Assembly (NCBI GenBank): GCA_000969725.1
Contig: JXSR01S062990.1
DNA: 33,462 bases
Reading direction: 5' to 3' (one strand)
Source of the DNA: Ophiothrix spiculata
Lineage: Eukaryota > Echinodermata > Ophiuroidea > Amphilepidida > Ophiotrichidae
Shown here piece after piece: positions 29,391 to 33,462 of the stretch. The position numbers and the translations under genes are program-made. Numbering within the stretch: position 1 is the stretch's first letter; the number at the start of each line of letters is the position of its first letter. Under the pieces are notes generated by a model, which saw nothing but the letters and a program-made list of their open reading frames with translations, had not been told where the DNA came from and ran no database searches.

Positions 29391-31992
29391 CTTAAGGGGC
29401 GACACGTAAATATTCCGGCAATGCATTTCCAATCCGGTAAGCACTTTTTGGCAAGGTACTTTCGGCAAGCAGGCGGTGTAATTCCGGTAACATTCAACAC
29501 TACATATTGTGCTACCTGTGTTTCCGATTCGGCAATATCAACAATCAACGTAATATAATTGGCACATCAATCTCCAGACCAATCAATTGCCTATTGTTGT
29601 GAAGTGGTTTATTACACGACTTTCCGCAAATCATAAACATTGATTGATTACCCATTTCCAATCGGGCTTTGTGTAACTAACAGGAAAGTTGGTGTAAACA
29701 ATCAATTTGGTTTGCGGTCAATACAATGATTAACAGTACTATTAATTATTTAACATGCACACTAATTAGTGACATAATTAATTATTTAATATTTTTGTTG
29801 ATTTAAATGAATTTCTGATCAAAAACTACCCCAGAAAAAGTCCAAACATGTATACGAGCATGATGTTGTTGACATAATTTAGAATCATATAATACTGTAG
29901 GCCTAAAATTATGGTCGCCTAAAAACATTTAAAAAGTTTATTTGATTTCGTGTTCCCAGTATATTGCATAAGTTATCTTAACTGTTAACAAGTTCGATGT
30001 TGTAGGTCAATATTCAGTCAAGTCACCATGCAGCATCGTTCATGATCCGATTTACTTTAATTGAAAAAAAATAACATTTCGAAGCGCAGCTTTCGCCAGG
30101 AGTTTGTTACCGACTCATTCTGCCTAGCGGTCATTTTTTCTTCGATTTCTCTTCAAAACCATTTTGAACAACCCATGTATTTTGTAAAATATATTTGTTA
30201 CCTAAATATATTAACTATGATTAACAAAAATTGTCCGAATTTGATGTTTAATTCTTGTAATTTTGTGTACATTTCGTGTTGCGTAATAAACAATCTTGTA
30301 TTTAATTTCATCACAGTTTTTTGCTGAGCCTCTGTTTTCTCCCGATTTCTAAATCTATGGTCCCGCGTCACTCAATTAAGACACATTCCCTCTTCCCCCC
30401 TAAATATTTTGAGATATTCTGAACTTAATTGTGTTTATGTGGGCCTATGCCAATATTTATTTTTCTTTCATTTTATTTCTTTTTATTAAGGCAAAAAAAA
30501 GTTGTTTGGTTATCCTCCACCGCCCGCCCCTATTTATCGAAACTGGAGAAAAATACTGTACAAAAGTAAACCGCGCAAAATTTTCAGATTTCCATTTTTT
30601 TCTTTGAGAAATTTAATAAATTAAGTTGTTGTTTTCATTTGGTTTACATTTTTAATGCTATTTTAAAACTTATTTTTTTGTATGGTAGACTTATTTCCAT
30701 CCTTATAGAGGCCATATTTTGGCGTAGCTTTGACTTACATTTGGAAAACAAAATCTAAAGAAGAACAAAAAAACGCCCGACCGCACTTGCTCAAAAAGGT
30801 TGCGGAAGACAATTCATTTTTTTACCTTTAAACGATGAATTGACTATATTCATTAATTTGACAGAATTAACTTTGTATTTAATTTACTAATTTTACATTA
30901 GCCTAGACCAGAGTAATTCACACCAGACCTGACTTGGTAAAATCAAAAATGGGTTCTAGAAAAAGATGTGCTAAATCATTACTTGGTTTATAGGCCTATA
31001 GCCTATATATTGGCACAGTGTAGACATATAGTAAAGTATTGATGTGTGGATGTGTGTGTATAAAAACAAACATTTGATAGACATTCATGTCCATATCAAA
31101 CCATGTAAAAACACTATTTACTATATATATGTTTTGCGACATAAACGGCTGTTTAATGAATCCCCTTTGATAAGTTAGCCGTCAGCGCTAGCTAGCACAG
31201 CAGAACTGACTATGCAAAGTGTCGTCCTGTCTGCGTGGGCTACTTACGGGGCAACGTTTAAAACCACGTCGCAAGCTAAAGTTCAGTTTCCCGTGTACAA
31301 AATTAATAATACTTGCGATGTGTTTTATTTAGTACTAATCAAAAATGTCTTATTACTTGTATAAGTTAACGTAATAGGAAATTGTATGTACATATTTTTA
31401 ATAAAATGAGTTGATATCACACAAGATATAAAATAATGACATTTGACAAAACATTTTTTTCAAGTTTTATTAATTATTTCATGCATAATGTGCCTTTGTA
31501 CATGGTGTCCAATTTCAAATATCAAAACAACATCTAATAAAGAAAAAAATACCATGAAATATCATGAAATACCAACATGATTTTAAACGCATGATAGAAT
31601 CAATTAAAATCTGAGTTATTTTTGTCTTATATTAAAACAATAATTTATAAACAGAAACAGAAAATGTATCGACTGGAAAATACTTGTTATCGAGCAATTG
31701 ATATCGATTGAGATCGCCGTAGCGCTGTCACTCACATATCCTATTAAGTTTTTGCCTTTTGTTGTCTGTTAAGTGGCTCTCGGCGTTTTCCAATAATTCG
31801 ATCGTTATATTGGAAAAGCCGATTGCCGGTTTCACTACCAATCCGGTAATCGTGTTCAAATTTACTAACGTTGATTGAGCTAAAACATTATCCAAATCGG
31901 AAATGAGCAAGAGGCATTTCGGATAAGCTTTACCGAAAAGGGTTTCCCGGATTGGAAGTGCCTTTCCGATTTATTTACGTGTCACCCCTAAA
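29391..31992. mobile_element. 2.6-kb inverted-repeat element nested in the 3.7-kb element
   Basis: The left end TTAAGGGGCGACACGTAAAT pairs with the inverse of the right end (TTTAGGGGTGACACGTAAAT). Both continue through a CCAATCCGG word, about 46 bp with some ten differences. Subterminal words of the types CCAATCCGGTAA and TTCCGGTAA recur several times near both ends, a pattern seen for transposase-binding sites. No credible coding frame. Confidence 0.7.
30488..30797. repeat. Dispersed repeat, copy 2 (partner at 19298-19635)
   Basis: It has the same orientation as 19298-19635 and shares TCCTCCACCGCCCGCCCC, the CCGCGC word and GTAGCTTTGACTTACATTTG. The end CCGCACTTGCTCAA is the same in both copies, so that boundary is well defined. 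It is nested within 29391-31992. Confidence 0.75.
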
Positions 31993-32278
31993 TCAGCCTC
32001 GTAATCCTGTTGAACATCGTATGGCTGATTTGGGGCATTATGTGCTATTATTTTGCTACCGGTAAATGAATCGGATGAACTGGCCCAGGTGGTTTGAAGG
32101 TAGGGTCAGTATAATTACCATAACTCTGCTTGTAGACAATCAATTTAGATGAAACAAAGTGCATTTTGTAGCTAAAGAAGTTGGCTTTCGATATAAATAA
32201 ATGCCAATGTGATACAAAGTGTAACTTTATTCTTTCAGCGTATATAACAATGTATAATTTTTTCTGTTACAACCTGTA

Positions 32279-32330
32279 GGTTAACCAAACATCAGCTACA
32301 TATAGGTTGACCAAACATCAGCTACACTGA
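32279..32330 (+). repeat. 26-bp direct tandem duplication
   Basis: Two units of 26 bp share ACCAAACATCAGCTACA, with four or so differences. They adjoin the right end of the 3.7-kb element. Confidence 0.75.
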
Positions 32331-32504
32331 TTCATCTTGATTTGCTTTATTACTTGTGAAAAATTTAGTCTCGGCTATATCATAACAAAGCAAAATAACT
32401 CAATGTGCTAAACATTGGCTGACATATTTCTAAACTTGTTTGGTTGAAGTAAGAGCTTTTCAACTTGAATTGAAAAAAAAAATACTGAGGATTTAAAGTG
32501 CGCT

Positions 32505-32830
32505 ATGACTTCCAGATTTGTAATTCCACGCGGCCCCTGCACACTTTACAGGTGTTTGCTGACCACTGTGGCCCAAGTAAGCTCCATTCCACATCAAGTA
32601 TTATTTCAGGTTCTGTGGCAACCTCTTGGGGAGCAGAACCTTGATCAGCCCTCAGCCCACATACACACCAACATTGCATGGATCAGCTCCCCAAGTTTCG
32701 TATGGGTTTCCACAAGACATTTAGCAGTTAGTTCCTTGTCCAAGGGAATTTCAAGCACACTCAACTTTTGGTACCAGCAGGGTTCGAACTCGGGACCTTC
32801 AAGTGGCTACTTTTTCTGAGGAAACTTCTG
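32505..32830 (-). mobile_element. SINE-like element with B-box
   Basis: On the minus strand a B-box-like GAGTTCGAACC is followed by CTTGAAATTCCCTTGGACAA, the same layout as the SINE at 1195-1377. The plus-strand open frame at 32505-32819 reads through this repeat and has no family match. The head is decayed and the limits are approximate. Confidence 0.5.
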
Positions 32831-32928
32831 CCAGATTTGTTGGTGCATTCCAAGAGAAAGAAAAATAATATCTCAATACCCCTCCCTATGTTGGTGCACT
32901 CCCCCTCGGGGAGGGAGGGTTTAAATAA

Positions 32929-33226
32929 CCGGGGGGGGGCACTCAAGTATAATGTTGCAGGCATAGCGTGACCACAGTTTTTCAAAACACCCCCTAAAGG
33001 GTGGAGGGTTCTGAAGCCAAAATATACCATTTTTCCCCTATTCACACCCTAAACCGGGGTTTGAAAAAGTACCCTATTTCTTGAAAATTGCTCAAAATTG
33101 CTGTTTTTGATACCCTAAACGGTGTCACCTGATTCACCCTTCAATCCTCAAAAACAACCCTAATTCACCTTTTTCTTGGTCACGCTATGCCTGCAACATT
33201 ATATTTGAGTGCCCCCTCCCCCCGGG
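32929..33226. mobile_element. G-run-ended inverted-repeat element, copy 6
   Basis: The left tip is CCGGGGGGGGGCACTCAAG; the right tip, read inward, is CCCGGGGGGAGGGGGCACTC. Both continue TATAATGTTGCAGGCATAG-like into CGTGACC, so the inverted repeats exceed 40 bp. TAAATAA flanks both sides (32922-32928 and 33227-33233). The element is 298 bp. It ends 18 bp from the TM6 exon's 3' edge. Confidence 0.86.
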
Positions 33227-33244
33227 TAAATAATCAATACATAC

Positions 33245-33358
33245 CTTGTCAATGATCTCCCATATGACTGAAGCAGCTCCTCTTGCTGAGGCAATGTCTG
33301 CTAGATTCGGCGCTGCATTCCCAAGAGAAAGACAACCGAATAATACTGCCAAAAATGT
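33245..33358 (-). CDS. ABCB1: ABCB exon: TM6 of first membrane domain
   Basis: This 114-bp exon encodes 38 residues (1-38 here), phase 0 at both ends. It starts TFLAVLFGCLSLGNAAPN and ends ARGAASVIWEIIDK. In human ABCB1 the same place reads VFFSVLIGAFSVGQASP and NARGAAYEIFKIID, which is TM6, a lining helix of the drug pocket. The acceptor is GATTTTACAG and the donor AAG|GTATGT. The exons for TM1-TM5 lie beyond position 33462. Confidence 0.95.
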
Positions 33359-33462
33359 CTGTAAAATCAAGGACTATTTAAATCAACAGGACATGACACT
33401 AGCAAACCTCATTAGTTCGATCTATATTGCTATTGTGTTCCTTTTGTTGTAGAACTTGAATT

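Larger units (their letters stand above)
28596..32278. mobile_element. 3.7-kb element with identical 30-bp inverted ends
   Basis: The ends start TACAGGTTGTAACAGAAAAA and continue TTATACATT; all 30 positions agree between the two ends. If TA is the target duplication, the element proper starts CAGGTTG. The interior has no open frame that looks like a transposase, and it holds the nested element at 29391-31992. The outer element's own sequence is about 0.8 kb on the left and 0.3 kb on the right. Confidence 0.75.
1494..33358 (-). other. ABCB1: ABCB (MDR/P-glycoprotein) gene span, both ends missing
   Basis: Nine minus-strand exons listed separately here join in one frame to 454 residues. The protein is an ATP-driven efflux pump of the plasma-membrane P-glycoprotein type. 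The order TM6, NBD1, linker, TM7, TM8 matches the centre of a full-length ABCB protein of about 1280 residues. The residue numbers used in the exon entries count from the first residue visible here. There is no stop or frameshift in the exons, and all intron borders are GT-AG. Introns run from 0.9 kb to about 7.6 kb and are packed with transposons. Orthology within the ABCB1/4/5/11 group cannot be settled from this piece; ABCB1 is used in the sense of ABCB1-like. Confidence 0.93.

Noticed and set aside
32505-33045. Overlapping open frames of 104 and 94 codons near the right end
   Set aside because: They read through SINE-like sequence and a G-run-ended element and have no protein family features.

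Overview
This window is animal (metazoan) nuclear DNA, AT-rich, and most likely from a marine invertebrate. It carries GT-AG introns of 0.9 to 7.6 kb, dense short inverted-repeat transposons (MITEs), tRNA-derived SINEs, fragments that look Penelope-like, and one 140-base assembly gap (15709-15848). The species cannot be fixed from the sequence. The only host gene I can support is one full-transporter ABC gene of subfamily B (MDR / P-glycoprotein, ABCB1-like) on the minus strand. It is incomplete at both window ends. Nine exons are present: 33245-33358, 26038-26148, 23469-23594, 21434-21637, 19676-19846, 17533-17782, 12267-12388, 9228-9386 and 1494-1598. They join in frame to 1362 nt, or 454 residues, and every junction has AG/GT signals. 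All exon borders are phase 0 except the one inside the linker (phase 1). The piece covers the end of TM6, the whole first nucleotide-binding domain (A-loop, Walker A, Q-loop, signature, Walker B, D-loop and H-loop all intact), the acidic and serine-rich linker, and TM7 and TM8. The earlier TM helices lie beyond the right end of the window. The rest of the second half lies beyond the left end. Layout in transcription order, from high to low coordinates. The 7.1-kb intron after the TM6 exon holds nested inverted-repeat elements (28596-32278 outside 29391-31992). The NBD1 exons follow, each with a transposon or foldback close to a splice site. A 5.1-kb intron (12389-17532) holds the gap, a 160-bp tandem repeat, a reverse-transcriptase scrap and a hAT-like element. 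The linker exon and the TM7 exon come next. Each is followed in its downstream intron by degenerate tandem copies of its own 3' end plus splice donor. The last intron (1599-9227) holds several MITEs and foldbacks. The most notable features are the TM7-exon array (eight copies, 7211-9227) and its smaller linker-exon counterpart (9590-12265). Transposons landed inside both arrays, so sister units show the empty sites. Also notable are six copies of a G-run-ended inverted-repeat family, four with exact 8-bp target duplications, and two foldbacks that carry hammerhead-ribozyme-like cores. I saw no complete tRNA gene, rRNA, CRISPR array or microbial operon.
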